This document shows positions 1 to 9,287 of a stretch of 64,000 bases of DNA, piece by piece. The DNA is from Methanomassiliicoccaceae archaeon COG_1 (GTDB lineage: Archaea > Thermoplasmatota > Thermoplasmata > Methanomassiliicoccales > Methanomethylophilaceae). Each line of letters begins with the position of its first letter. Within the stretch, counting starts at the first letter, position 1. Location: the NCBI GenBank assembly GCA_028561875.1, contig JAQQTI010000004.1, positions 1-64,000 of the forward strand. Reading direction: 5' to 3'. The translations under genes were made by a program, and so were the position numbers. Under the pieces are notes generated by a model that was given only the letters and a program-made list of their open reading frames with translations, ran no database searches and was not told the DNA's origin.

Positions 1-370
1 TTGTTGGGGGGCCCGCGGCCCGCCCCTCCCCCCCGCCCGGGCCCCCCCGGGGGCGCCCCCCCCGCCGATCCCCCGAGGAACCCCGTGGCGGGCGGGCGCA
101 GGCCCGCCGGTCCGCAAGAGAATCGAGGAATTGGGTTCGGAAGCACACCCTGCCCCGATGCATTTCGTGAGATGCAGGTCTGCAACCGTGACAGGACGGA
201 CTGTTGGTGGAACAGTGATACTCTCGGATTTGATTTCCGGCGGTTACGATGACGAGCTGAGGGTATAATGATGATGGCGATTCTCAACGGGCATTATGCC
301 TTATGGATGATGGAAAAGTGGGCTCAGACGAAGATTCCCCTTCCCTCCTCGATGCCCCTGCCATTTTGGC
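1..370. other. Non-coding start of window with GC tract
   Basis: I see no credible gene here. The first 65 bases are an extreme run of G and C blocks, and the open frames through it give proline/glycine low complexity. It may be a contig-edge artefact or a collapsed repeat. The rest is unremarkable spacer leading to a TATA box. Confidence 0.5.
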
Positions 371-372
371 AG

Positions 373-380
373 ATATAAAT
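373..380 (+). promoter_or_regulatory. TATA box for the 428-2311 gene
   Basis: ATATAAAT lies about 50 bases before the ATG at 428 and 26 bases before a TTG at 404. Archaeal transcription would start near 400-405, so the ATG at 428 with a short leader is the preferred start. Confidence 0.5.
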
Positions 381-427
381 ACGAACGTCGGGATATCCAT
401 ATATTGAACCAAGCCGACCGCAAAACC

Positions 428-2311
428 ATGGGAGATTGCCAAAATTCGAAAGCAACAGAGAGCGAATCGGTGAGGGGATCTGAAGAAGGAAACGGCCAAA
501 TGGCAACCATGCGGGACGGAGATGAAACTGGAAGGGGTTCGGAAGCGAAACAGTCAGATGGCCCCGAGCCAGTTTACGAAACGCCGAAAAGAACAGGCGA
601 TGCCGAAGACGGTCAGGACGAAGGACCGTCGTCCGACACACCAGAATTCAAATCGCACGATGAACGTATTGAATACGATATATTTGGACTGGCTAACTTA
701 GAAAACGGTGATGCGGTCTCCGGCTTTCTCACGGACCGCGCCGTTGATGATGCGAGGGGGGAATTCGTTTGCTCAGAGGCCTCTTCCTGTGGCTCCGAAC
801 CGGACGATGATCTCCCCGAAACCGAAACGCCGTCCGGCCCTTACGCGCCCATAATAATCAGAAACCCAACCGAGATCTCGAGAGAAGCAAAGCTGGATGG
901 CCCTCTCCTAGTTAGCGGGGAGCTCGAGACAAGGACCGACACGCCGCTCTCGGAAAGACGTACCGCCGGGGAACCGTTCGCGCCGCTGATCCTCGATAAC
1001 ACGGACGATCTGCCCGAGGAGCTTGAGGTTGACCCCTCCGCCTATGCGGACAGGTTCAGAGCAGATGAGCCTGGTCCGCCCATAGAACCGGAAACCGTCC
1101 AAGCCGAAACGGACACCCCCTCGCCCGAAGCAATGAAGCCTGATATGCCGATCCAGGCCGCAGACGGCGGTACAGGATATGCCCCGGTGGACAGCGGGAT
1201 GCCGCAACCGACTACGGGAGGGCGGCCGATAGCGGACCTGGACCCGGGCGAGATACTCGCCGTTATGCTGGATGTCAACCGCGGATATTCGTCGTCTTCA
1301 CGGCAGCAGTCCGCCGCGTCGCCCGGGTCAGACCTGGACCCGGGCGAGATCCTCTCCCTGATGATCGATATCCGCCGCATGAGGAACGGGCAGTCCTGCA
1401 CTGGTTCTCGGAGCGGAACATGGCAAAGGGGTGATCGCGAGCGTGATACCCGCGATGCCGACCCCTCCCCGGCCGTGTTCATCGGCCTATGCATCGCCTC
1501 CCTGTTCTTCGGGACGTTCTCGTTCAAGGGAATCGTGGGTCTCGACCCCATAGTCCTGGGGATGGTCATCGGCGGAGGGGCCCTCATGCTCGTCGGCGGA
1601 GGGCGGGCGAACCGGATCGGCAGGACCCCTCTGGCCGCGACCGGCACGATACTGGGGACTTTCTGGCTGATGATGGGCCTGATATGCGGCGCGGACTATT
1701 TCGACATAACCGTCGGAGACATGTCGTTCTGCCTCTTCCTGTGCGTATGGGGTGCGATGGCGCTGTTGCTCTCAATATCCATACCGAACGTGAACCTCGT
1801 GTCGCAGCTCGCCCTGATGTTCACCGCGGCCGGGGCACTGCTGATGTCGGTATCTTACTACGACTACTCCTTCTACGGAGAGGATTTCATCAAGGCATCC
1901 TCGGTGACGTTCGTCATCGCAGGACTGGTCGGAGCGTACGCCGGCATAGCGGGCGTCGCCAACGCCGACGCCGGCGCCCACGTGCTGCCGCTGCTCGGGA
2001 TCAAGAGGGTGCCCGTCCTGGTTGCGAAGAACGACAGAGGAGAGGACATCTACATCGGACCAGATGGTAAGATGGTAAGCCCGGGGAGAGTAATGGGCAA
2101 GCATGCGGGACGCGGGAGCCGCGGACCCGCCCGGAAAGAAGGTGCCCCGATCAGGCCGAGGAAAGTAGTGAAGGTAAAGGTAGACGCCGCCGGAAACTAC
2201 ACTTACATGGATGCCGACGGGAACCCGATGGACCCTCCGAGAGGTGCTCCTAAACGGGCGAGATCGAGCAGGCGCGGGGCGCGGAAGCGCAAACCGGGAA
2301 GCTCTCCGTGA
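428..2311 (+). CDS. Hypothetical multi-pass membrane protein with long acidic N-terminal region
   Basis: 627 residues, family not recognised. The first 340 residues are acidic and low in complexity and contain short imperfect repeats: a GxxxAPxIxxN motif near residues 137 and 180, and DLDPGEILxxMxD near 270 and 302. Residues about 348-520 hold five or more hydrophobic segments rich in Gly and Met. The C-terminus is a basic K/R/S/G tail. The acidic half and basic tail look cytoplasmic, flanking a membrane domain. The gene is more AT-rich than its neighbours and uses AGA and CGT freely, yet none of its roughly 45 arginine codons is CGA. It stops with TGA and converges on the next gene. The upstream TTG at 404 is an alternative start. 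Confidence 0.6.
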   Translation: MGDCQNSKATESESVRGSEEGNGQMATMRDGDETGRGSEAKQSDGPEPVYETPKRTGDAEDGQDEGPSSDTPEFKSHDERIEYDIFGLANLENGDAVSGFLTDRAVDDARGEFVCSEASSCGSEPDDDLPETETPSGPYAPIIIRNPTEISREAKLDGPLLVSGELETRTDTPLSERRTAGEPFAPLILDNTDDLPEELEVDPSAYADRFRADEPGPPIEPETVQAETDTPSPEAMKPDMPIQAADGGTGYAPVDSGMPQPTTGGRPIADLDPGEILAVMLDVNRGYSSSSRQQSAASPGSDLDPGEILSLMIDIRRMRNGQSCTGSRSGTWQRGDRERDTRDADPSPAVFIGLCIASLFFGTFSFKGIVGLDPIVLGMVIGGGALMLVGGGRANRIGRTPLAATGTILGTFWLMMGLICGADYFDITVGDMSFCLFLCVWGAMALLLSISIPNVNLVSQLALMFTAAGALLMSVSYYDYSFYGEDFIKASSVTFVIAGLVGAYAGIAGVANADAGAHVLPLLGIKRVPVLVAKNDRGEDIYIGPDGKMVSPGRVMGKHAGRGSRGPARKEGAPIRPRKVVKVKVDAAGNYTYMDADGNPMDPPRGAPKRARSSRRGARKRKPGSSP

Positions 2312-2429
2312 TATGCGCCAGAAGCGAGAAGATCGGTCTGGGAAGATGGACAGGCAATGCCCCAGGGTACGTGCGGAACCGCCATATGCCCAGCCTCTAA
2401 AGGACAGGTCCACGATACTCGCCTGTGCA

Positions 2430-4070
2430 TCATACGACCCTGGAAATCAAGAATACCGAACCGATGCTGGTTATCGCGAAAATCACCACCATCATAGTCG
2501 CGATCGGCGTGGAATAGTCCGGGCCTGCAACGGTGGCTTTCGGCATGGGTGCGGGATCGGGGACCGTGACGGTCCTCTCGTAGCCGCAGGTGTCGCAGAT
2601 GGTATCGGAGTCGTCGGAGAAGACGTGTGTCCCGTAGTCCCGGATTTCGTGACATTCGGCACACTCGTGCCAATGGCCGATCTCGTTCTTCTTCCATTCC
2701 TCGGACCATACGTGTTCGTGTGCGGAGCCCGAGGGGGCAAACGTCGCTTTGATCTCCACGTCCGCGTTGGGCATGACGAACGTGTTCCCGGTTATCTCCA
2801 ATCCGTCCGGCGCGACCACGGTCCATTTCTTCAGAGCATAGCCGCTCTCCGGCTCCGCAACCAGTCTGACCACCGTATCTTTGAGCGCGGACGCCGCATC
2901 GGCGGACGCCCTGCCGTGGCCCCCGTCGACGACGACCGTTATGCTGTGCTCCTTCGGCCCTTCCGAAGGGTCGAAGACATGGTATGCTGTCTGGGCCTTG
3001 ATGTCCCCTTCGCCGAGGGTCGCCCTCTTGCCGTTCACGGTCACAGCCAGAGGCTGCGTGAACCTGTATCCGGGCCTCGCTTCGATGCCGACCTCGATCT
3101 TGTACACTTTCCCCTCTTCGAAGACCTGTGCGAAGGGGGTGTCCGAGCCTTGCAGATACCACACTGTTTTTACGTTCACGCCCTTGCCATCCGGCTCGGC
3201 ATTCTGCGGAGTGTTCCCGGCTACGGGCTCGGGGACCGTGACGGCCACGGATCCAATCGACGTCTTAGTCATAGCAAAATGCGCCACCAGCTTCACATCT
3301 TCGGATGGCATGGTGAAAGAGATTGCTCCTTCCCCGGAGTGATTCGCTCCGAGGGACGGCGTTACCTCCCAGTAATCTAAACACATTCCCTTCCGTGGCA
3401 CGGCGACGGCTTCGATTGTTCCGCCCTCCACCCCCCTGGCGGGTACATCGACGTATCCTCCTGCCGAACTGTCTGTAGCAACAGATCTGGCAAGAATCCG
3501 GTGTTCGTTCTCCACGGAGATTACATGAAACACGGGCGATACGAAAGATGCCACGTAACTTTTAATCGTACCATCATCTTTAAGTTGTTTAGAGACGTGT
3601 TTGCCCCCCGGCTGGTCGGGATACGGACTCCATTCCATCCACTCTTCGACACCGCCGTATTCTTTGGTATAAAGGGCGAGATCGTCTTCGATTACGACAT
3701 TCAACGGAACATCGGAGAAGAAACTTTCCCACTTGAGACGTATGACCGCCTGATAATAGCCCGTTTCGAACTTTCCCGAAGCCCGATCGCCCGGATTCCC
3801 CCCGTCGGAATGGTGCCATGCCAGGCTTGATCCTGCCAGCCCTGGGGGACGCTTTTCTTCGAATCTGATTCTTAGAAAATCATTATACAATAGCTTGGAC
3901 ATCTCCGACACGGATTCGCCTGCGCGGGGCTCGACGAAACCGTACATATGCAGTTCGTCCACACTCACCGGGCCATCAGCCGAAACGGGGTCCTGATGCT
4001 GAAGGACCGCGGCCGAAACCGCCGACAGGGAGCATACTGCCAACACCATATACAGGGCCCGTTCGTTCAT
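2430..4070 (-). CDS. Secreted surface protein with InlB-type repeats and C-terminal membrane anchor
   Basis: 546 residues. The ATG at 4070 begins a classic signal peptide (MNERALYMVLAV, then small residues); an in-frame ATG at 4085 is an alternative. At least two modules resemble bacterial InlB B-repeats: a glycine-rich strand, a GxxVxLxAxPxxGYxxxxW strand, and an FxMPxxDVxxxAxF end. Near the C-terminus a His/Cys-rich segment (HVWSEEWKKN, HWHECAECHE, CDTCGYER) matches a motif common in surface proteins of gut bacteria. A final hydrophobic segment of about 20 residues ends in SRVV and should anchor it. It is probably an adhesin-like cell-surface protein; the ligand is unknown. The stop is TGA. 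It is convergent with the 428 gene and downstream of the dockerin protein on the same strand. Confidence 0.65.
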   Translation of the reverse strand: MNERALYMVLAVCSLSAVSAAVLQHQDPVSADGPVSVDELHMYGFVEPRAGESVSEMSKLLYNDFLRIRFEEKRPPGLAGSSLAWHHSDGGNPGDRASGKFETGYYQAVIRLKWESFFSDVPLNVVIEDDLALYTKEYGGVEEWMEWSPYPDQPGGKHVSKQLKDDGTIKSYVASFVSPVFHVISVENEHRILARSVATDSSAGGYVDVPARGVEGGTIEAVAVPRKGMCLDYWEVTPSLGANHSGEGAISFTMPSEDVKLVAHFAMTKTSIGSVAVTVPEPVAGNTPQNAEPDGKGVNVKTVWYLQGSDTPFAQVFEEGKVYKIEVGIEARPGYRFTQPLAVTVNGKRATLGEGDIKAQTAYHVFDPSEGPKEHSITVVVDGGHGRASADAASALKDTVVRLVAEPESGYALKKWTVVAPDGLEITGNTFVMPNADVEIKATFAPSGSAHEHVWSEEWKKNEIGHWHECAECHEIRDYGTHVFSDDSDTICDTCGYERTVTVPDPAPMPKATVAGPDYSTPIATMMVVIFAITSIGSVFLISRVV

Positions 4071-4137
4071 AGCGTCATCCCGCATGAAGCTTGGAAAGCT
4101 TGCGGACCGGCGGGCTGGCGCCCGCCGGCAAGGGGTT

Positions 4138-6882
4138 TCACGGGGTGATCGGCGGGGGGTTCGCCCCGGGGATCGCCGGGCAGGTGGGCAGGACCGGCCT
4201 GAGGCCCGCCAAGTACTCCGCGACCCTCGTGCCGTCCTGGTAGTCGAAGGTTCCGTCGCCGTTGACATCGCCGTACCTGTCCAGGCCGGGGACCGTCGAC
4301 GGGTCGCGGAGGCCCCCTAAGATCTCCCCCATCCAGGTCGCGTCATAATAATCGACGACGCCGTCGGGCGCCCCGGCGGGCCCGGTTATGTCGCCGAGCA
4401 CCCTGCCGTCGTAGGTCCCCAGGGCGTGGTTGCCGAACACGGAGTGCTCGGGGCTGCTGGCTGCCGGGAGGTCGAAGCCCTTCTGCAGGTAGCCCCACTG
4501 GGCGTTCTCCTCGGTGTACCCGGAGTGCTCGGGCAGGGTGTAGGTGGCGGCGGCGCCCCCGCCCACCCATGCCAGCATGGCCTCCTCGACCGTGGCGTAC
4601 GGCGAGCCGGCCGCGAGGCTCAGGCCGAAGTACGCGGGGTTGACCTCCCCGTTGACGATGACCCCGGGCGGGTAGTCGAAGTGGTACTCCGGGGGCAGGT
4701 TGTAGTTGTCCCAGTACGTCTCGTACACCAGCGTGGCGTAGTCCACGTCCCTGAAGTCGGGGTACGGCGGGTTCCGGGCGTACTGCAGGCCGTAGGTCGC
4801 GGCCCCCGGGCGGTCGGAGGCGTACCCTATGTCGTTGGCGGTGAAGCCGCTCGTGTCCCAGAAGTACTCGTAGGATATCAGGTACGTGGTGACCTCCGCA
4901 TCCCTGCCGAAGGTGTTGCCCAGGTACCAGCCGTTCGTCGGGGTCCAGTCCCATATGCCGAAGTTGGCGCCGAAGGTGTTGCCGTTGCTCTGCCACCCCG
5001 CGCACGGGACCCAGTCGCTGAAGTACGCCGCGGGCGTGAAGTAGACCTCGGGCGTGTAGTGGCCGAACCCGGTGTACGTCACGCCCGCGCCGTCCAGGAC
5101 GGTGCAGAACGCGTCTATGACGGACGTGCCGTCCGCCTCGTGCCAGCCGTTGAGGGCGGTGGACGTCCCCGTCCCGTAGTTCCCGCCGACGTCGGCGGTC
5201 TCGCCGGAGGCGGAGTTGTACAGGTAGAAGCGGTACGTGCTGACGGTGGCGCTCACGGTCACGTCGCAGTGGGCGGTGAATCCGCCGTCCTCCGTGGTGA
5301 CGGTTATCCTCGCGGACCCTTCCGCCACGCCGGTGACCCGTCCGTCGGCCACCGTGGCCACGCCCGTATCGTCGGACGACCACGCGACGTTCTTGTTCGT
5401 CGCATCCGCCGGGGACACCGTGGCGACGAGCGTCGCGGACGCCCCGACCCCCAGAGACAGCGTGTCGCTGTCCAGCGAGACGCCGCTCACGGCGACGGGC
5501 GCCGAGACGGGCGCCACGCACAGGAGCTTCCCGTCGAGCTTGACGAGGAGCTCCCCGCCGGCGGCGACCGACACCGCCTGGTAGGAGTAGTACGTTGAGG
5601 ACGCGAGCGGGTAGTGGTACACCTCCGGTGCGGTCTGCCCCGCCCGGTCCACGGCGACCACCAGCCCCTCCGAGGCGGTCACCTCGTAGGGCGTGAAGTA
5701 CAGGTACCGCGTCCCGTCCGCGCAGGCGCGGACGACCGTCGGCGACTTGGTCTTCTCGTCGATGTAGTACGCCGTGGTCATCGTGCCGTCCGCGGCGATG
5801 TCCACGACGCTGACCTTGGTGTTGGTGCCCATCGTCGCCCCGCCGCCTCCGAGGTAGAGGCGGCCGTCCACGACGACCGCGGCGGACTGCGTCCCGATCG
5901 GGCTGTCCCCTCCGCCCGCGTAGCCCCACACCTTCCCGTCGCTGAACGTCGCCGAGTCGCCGGAGACCGCCACCGCGTAGGAGAAGACCTTCACCGCCTG
6001 CGGCGTGTAGGTGCTGTTCTGCAGAGAGCACGGCACGTACAGCCTCCCGTCGTAGAGCGCCATGGCGGACATGCAGCGGCAGTCGTCGTCGACCGTCACC
6101 GAGCCCAGCAGGGCGCCGGTGGCGAGGCGCACGGCGCGGACGGTCGACCCCTGCCCGGAGCCGGTCTCGGGGTTGACGCTCGTCCCCGTGTCGGCGAACA
6201 GGCACACGTCCCCGACGATCACGGGTACCTGGTTGTAGAACCTCGCGCTCTGGACCTGCCAGAGCCTCGTGCCGTCCGTGGCGTTCAGGCACCCGTAGCG
6301 TCCGTTGTACGTCCCGGTCAGGAGGTACTTCCCGCCCCCGCTCTCGACGTAGGTGAGGTGCGTCGTGCTCGGGTCGGCTCCGCCTATGCTGTTCGCGGCC
6401 GTCGATTTGTACGCCAGGGAAAGGTCGCTGGCGCTGTACGCGGCCACCATCTGCAGGACGCCCGTGCGGAACGGCACGAAGACCTTGCCGTCCCCGTAGG
6501 CGACGGGGACGTTGTAGAACCCGCCCGAGGCGAGCTCCGGTACGGGCGTGCGCGCATTGACGGCGCCGGTGGGGATGTTTCTTTTTACAAGCTCGAAATG
6601 GTTGGCGGTCTCCGACCATCTCACGTAGTAGGCGTAGTCGCCCACGCAGACCGCCGTGCTCGGCGTGTGGTTCACCGTGTCCGAGGTGTCCGACCACAGC
6701 GTCGTCGCCTGTACGGCTCCGCCGGAGACCGTGGGCGTCGGGGATTCGGTCACGTAGGGATGGCTGTTGTCGCCGCTTATGTTGGGCCAGTCGCCGCCGT
6801 CCGAGGGTTCTGATGCCACGGCGCAAGCGGCGACCGACATCAGGGTCACGGCGATGACCGCGAACAATAATGTCGTTCTCAT
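4138..6882 (-). CDS. Large secreted protein: beta-propeller, Big_2 domain and C-terminal dockerin
   Basis: 914 residues. A signal peptide (MRTTLLFAVIAVTLMS, ending AVA-S) is followed by a repeat region of about 440 residues with the pattern of PQQ/YncE-like beta-propellers (DGRLYV, GDVCLFADT, DGTRLWQVQ). A bacterial Ig-like Big_2 domain (GVSLDSDTLSLGVG to HCDVTV) and an aromatic, Gly/Tyr-rich domain of unknown type follow. The last 75 residues contain two calcium-binding dockerin half-repeats, DGVVDYYDATWMGEILGGL and GDVNGDGTFDYQDG. A type I dockerin predicts docking to a cohesin, none of which is visible in this window. No membrane anchor is seen, so it may be held through the dockerin. The stop is TGA. 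Its promoter carries a perfect inverted repeat over the TATA box. Confidence 0.7.
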   Translation of the reverse strand: MRTTLLFAVIAVTLMSVAACAVASEPSDGGDWPNISGDNSHPYVTESPTPTVSGGAVQATTLWSDTSDTVNHTPSTAVCVGDYAYYVRWSETANHFELVKRNIPTGAVNARTPVPELASGGFYNVPVAYGDGKVFVPFRTGVLQMVAAYSASDLSLAYKSTAANSIGGADPSTTHLTYVESGGGKYLLTGTYNGRYGCLNATDGTRLWQVQSARFYNQVPVIVGDVCLFADTGTSVNPETGSGQGSTVRAVRLATGALLGSVTVDDDCRCMSAMALYDGRLYVPCSLQNSTYTPQAVKVFSYAVAVSGDSATFSDGKVWGYAGGGDSPIGTQSAAVVVDGRLYLGGGGATMGTNTKVSVVDIAADGTMTTAYYIDEKTKSPTVVRACADGTRYLYFTPYEVTASEGLVVAVDRAGQTAPEVYHYPLASSTYYSYQAVSVAAGGELLVKLDGKLLCVAPVSAPVAVSGVSLDSDTLSLGVGASATLVATVSPADATNKNVAWSSDDTGVATVADGRVTGVAEGSARITVTTEDGGFTAHCDVTVSATVSTYRFYLYNSASGETADVGGNYGTGTSTALNGWHEADGTSVIDAFCTVLDGAGVTYTGFGHYTPEVYFTPAAYFSDWVPCAGWQSNGNTFGANFGIWDWTPTNGWYLGNTFGRDAEVTTYLISYEYFWDTSGFTANDIGYASDRPGAATYGLQYARNPPYPDFRDVDYATLVYETYWDNYNLPPEYHFDYPPGVIVNGEVNPAYFGLSLAAGSPYATVEEAMLAWVGGGAAATYTLPEHSGYTEENAQWGYLQKGFDLPAASSPEHSVFGNHALGTYDGRVLGDITGPAGAPDGVVDYYDATWMGEILGGLRDPSTVPGLDRYGDVNGDGTFDYQDGTRVAEYLAGLRPVLPTCPAIPGANPPPITP

Positions 6883-6932
6883 GTCGCACTCTCCTCCCCC
6901 CTTCCATCTCTGGAATGGTGGATGTATGTTCC

Positions 6933-6955
6933 AATATCCTTGTGGATATTAAATA
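6933..6955 (-). promoter_or_regulatory. TATA box with overlapping inverted repeat
   Basis: On the minus strand the TATA element is TTTAATAT. A perfect inverted repeat, AATATCC-TTGT-GGATATT (6933-6950), overlaps it, about 55-65 bases before the start of the dockerin protein. An operator here would block TBP binding. The CCAATAT core recurs at the promoters at 15.6 kb and, in part, 16.3 kb. Confidence 0.5.
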
Positions 6956-7008
6956 CGAGGCTGTACCCTCGCAGACATCCGGGAGGACAGGCAGCCCGCG
7001 CCCGTATT

Positions 7009-8613
7009 TCAGGCGTTGGATACCTTGTCCATGAGGCCCTGGGCCGCGCCGATCTCCGAGGCGGACATGAGGATCTTGTTCTGGAGCCGGTAGTCGGTAT
7101 GCACCTCCATGCAATCCACCGAGGCGGTGAGTATGCCCTCGTTGGACGCCACGAACGTGACGGTCACAGGGGTGTCCTTGGTAACGTTGCCCGGGAGGTC
7201 CATCTCGAACTCCCCCACGGGGGTGCCGTCGACGACGTCGACGTTCTTGCTGCCGCCGTTCTTCTCCGCGGACGACTCGTATATCTCAACTTTGATCGAG
7301 ACCTGCCCATCCTCCATCGGGTAGTAGGTCTTGACCTCGGAGATCGGCAGCACCTCGTTCCTGAAGATGATGTTCGAGATGTGCTCGTTACCGCGTTCGT
7401 CGGACGCCTTGATGCCGAACGACTTCGAAAGCACGTTGCGGACGTTCAGCGCCTCGCGTAGGCCCAGCTCCCCCGCGGCCGCTGCCGCCTCGGACATGGG
7501 GACGCTCTCCCCGCCGGCGGCCACCACGGCCTCCTGCGCGTCCGCGTTGGACTTGCAGTATATGGCCGCGCCCTTCGCCACCGACTGGTCGGGGTCGAAT
7601 ATCTCGATGTTCACGCCGGGGAACCTCTCCTCTATGCCCTGTCTCACCTGGGGCATCCTCGAGGACCCTCCGACCAGGAGGACGGCGTCCAGGTCGGCGG
7701 TCCCGAGGCCCTTGGACTGGAGCACCCTGTCGACGATCCCGAAGGTGGTCTCCAGCAGGGACCTCGTGGCGGTGTCGAACTCCGTACGGGTAACCGTGTA
7801 GATCACCTTCTGTCCGGAGACCGTTATTGTGCCCTTGGTGGACTCCGCGGTGGACAGCCTCTTCTTCAGTATTTCCGAATCGACGATCAGGCTCTGCCTG
7901 ACGTCCTCGTCGGCCTCGATCTCCTCCTCGTCCAGGCCGCTCTGCTCGGCGATCTTGGAGACGATGACCCTGGTCAGCGCCTCGTCCCAGTCCTTGCCCC
8001 CGAGGAGCCTCTCGCCGTCGGTGGCGACCGCCGTGAACGACCGCCCGTCGATCTCGAGGACGGTGACGTCGAACGTCCCCCCTCCGAGGTCGTAGACGAG
8101 TATCCTCCTGCTCCCCCCGCCCGGGCTGCCGAAGCCGAAGGAGATGGCGGCGGCGGTGGGCTCGTTGATTATGGTCACGTCCTCCAGCCCGGCGACGGTG
8201 CCGGCGAGCTTGGTGGCGTCCCTCTCCTCCTGCCCGAAGTAGGCCGGGCAGGTGATGACCGCCTTCCGGAGGTCGCACCCGTGGTTGTCGTTGAAGTCGT
8301 TGATCATCTTCCTGAGGATGGTCGCCGACAGGGTGACGGGGGTGTACTTCTGGCCGTCGATGTCCACGGAGTAGTCCGTGCCCATCCTCCTCTTGATGGA
8401 GGTGACGATCCTGTCGGGGGGGTACATCAGGGCCATGTCCTTGGCCGGCGAGCCGACGATGATCTCCCCGTTCTCGTTGAACAGGATCACGGACGGGGTG
8501 GTCTCCTCCTGCTCGAAGTTCTTGTCCACGGCCGGGCTCCCGTCGTCGTCCATGTACGCGATGCAGGAGTACGTCGTTCCCAGGTCTATCCCTACGCTGT
8601 ATTCGTTGCTCAT
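7009..8613 (-). CDS. Hsp70 (DnaK-type) chaperone lacking the full lid
   Basis: 534 residues. All Hsp70 ATPase signatures are present: GIDLGTTYS at the N-terminus, DLGGGTFDVTV in the middle, LVGGSSRMPQV before the linker. A beta-sandwich substrate-binding region follows, but the protein is about 100 residues shorter than canonical DnaK, so the helical lid is largely missing. It is the last gene of a five-gene minus-strand operon together with an Hsp70-vWA fusion and a GrpE-like protein, so it is probably dedicated to that system and not the housekeeping DnaK (no dnaJ is adjacent). The ATG at 8613 is chosen because GGAGTG sits 8 bases upstream; a GTG at 8622 overlaps the previous stop. Confidence 0.85.
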   Translation of the reverse strand: MSNEYSVGIDLGTTYSCIAYMDDDGSPAVDKNFEQEETTPSVILFNENGEIIVGSPAKDMALMYPPDRIVTSIKRRMGTDYSVDIDGQKYTPVTLSATILRKMINDFNDNHGCDLRKAVITCPAYFGQEERDATKLAGTVAGLEDVTIINEPTAAAISFGFGSPGGGSRRILVYDLGGGTFDVTVLEIDGRSFTAVATDGERLLGGKDWDEALTRVIVSKIAEQSGLDEEEIEADEDVRQSLIVDSEILKKRLSTAESTKGTITVSGQKVIYTVTRTEFDTATRSLLETTFGIVDRVLQSKGLGTADLDAVLLVGGSSRMPQVRQGIEERFPGVNIEIFDPDQSVAKGAAIYCKSNADAQEAVVAAGGESVPMSEAAAAAGELGLREALNVRNVLSKSFGIKASDERGNEHISNIIFRNEVLPISEVKTYYPMEDGQVSIKVEIYESSAEKNGGSKNVDVVDGTPVGEFEMDLPGNVTKDTPVTVTFVASNEGILTASVDCMEVHTDYRLQNKILMSASEIGAAQGLMDKVSNA

Positions 8614-8618
8614 CTCAA

Positions 8619-9287
8619 TCACTCCACTGTATTTCCGCTGCCGTCGGTCTGCGCGGGGGCCTCCTGCTCGACGGCCTTGAAGACGTTTACCCTTTCCTTG
8701 AGGAGTGCCCGTCCGCCGTATTCGTACCCGTCGGCGAGTCTCTCCGATATCGTCATGTTCTTGGACGGGTCGTCCGTGGGGACCACCTCCACAATCCGCT
8801 GGTGTTTCGTGTCCAGCCTGTCACTCCCGTACGGCCCTATGAAAACCCCGGCGTCGAGCAGGATGTTCTCCATGTCGACCTCGTACGCCCTGAACGATTC
8901 GAGGACGTCCCTGGAGGAGAAACTGTCTATCTTCCCCTCCATACCGTTGCACAGCCTGAAGAAGTCCTCGCGCATGGCGCACAGCTGCTCCATCATGCGC
9001 ATGAACTTCCCCTCGGCGAGCTCCCCGTTGCGGCGCTCTATGATCTTGCAGTACGCGTTCAGCTGCTCGCGCGACGTGACGTACTGCTCGCAGTCCCGGG
9101 GGACCCCCCTTCTCTGCAGCGCGGCGGCGATCTCCGACAGCTCGGCGGACAGGGCGTCCATCCTCTTCGTCAGCCCCGCGTTGGGGTTCCCGCTCCGTTT
9201 CTTCGGCGCCGCCTTCTTCCTCGTCTTTTCGAGAGTTCCCGTAGGCTGCCCGGCGGCCGGCATACCGGCCGGATGCTGGTCGCTCAT
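8619..9287 (-). CDS. Divergent GrpE-like nucleotide exchange factor
   Basis: 222 residues. The N-terminal 60 residues are disordered and Lys/Ala/Pro-rich. Residues about 60-125 look like a long helical coiled segment, and the C-terminal part has the GrpE end pattern of a beta domain closing with GYEYGGRALLKERVNVFKA (GrpE: GYxxxxRxLRxxxVxV). The match is weak, so GrpE-like is inferred from pattern plus position directly before an Hsp70. Its start overlaps the GTPase stop (ATGA), which shows tight translational coupling. It would promote ADP release from one or both Hsp70s of this operon. Confidence 0.6.
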   Translation of the reverse strand: MSDQHPAGMPAAGQPTGTLEKTRKKAAPKKRSGNPNAGLTKRMDALSAELSEIAAALQRRGVPRDCEQYVTSREQLNAYCKIIERRNGELAEGKFMRMMEQLCAMREDFFRLCNGMEGKIDSFSSRDVLESFRAYEVDMENILLDAGVFIGPYGSDRLDTKHQRIVEVVPTDDPSKNMTISERLADGYEYGGRALLKERVNVFKAVEQEAPAQTDGSGNTVE

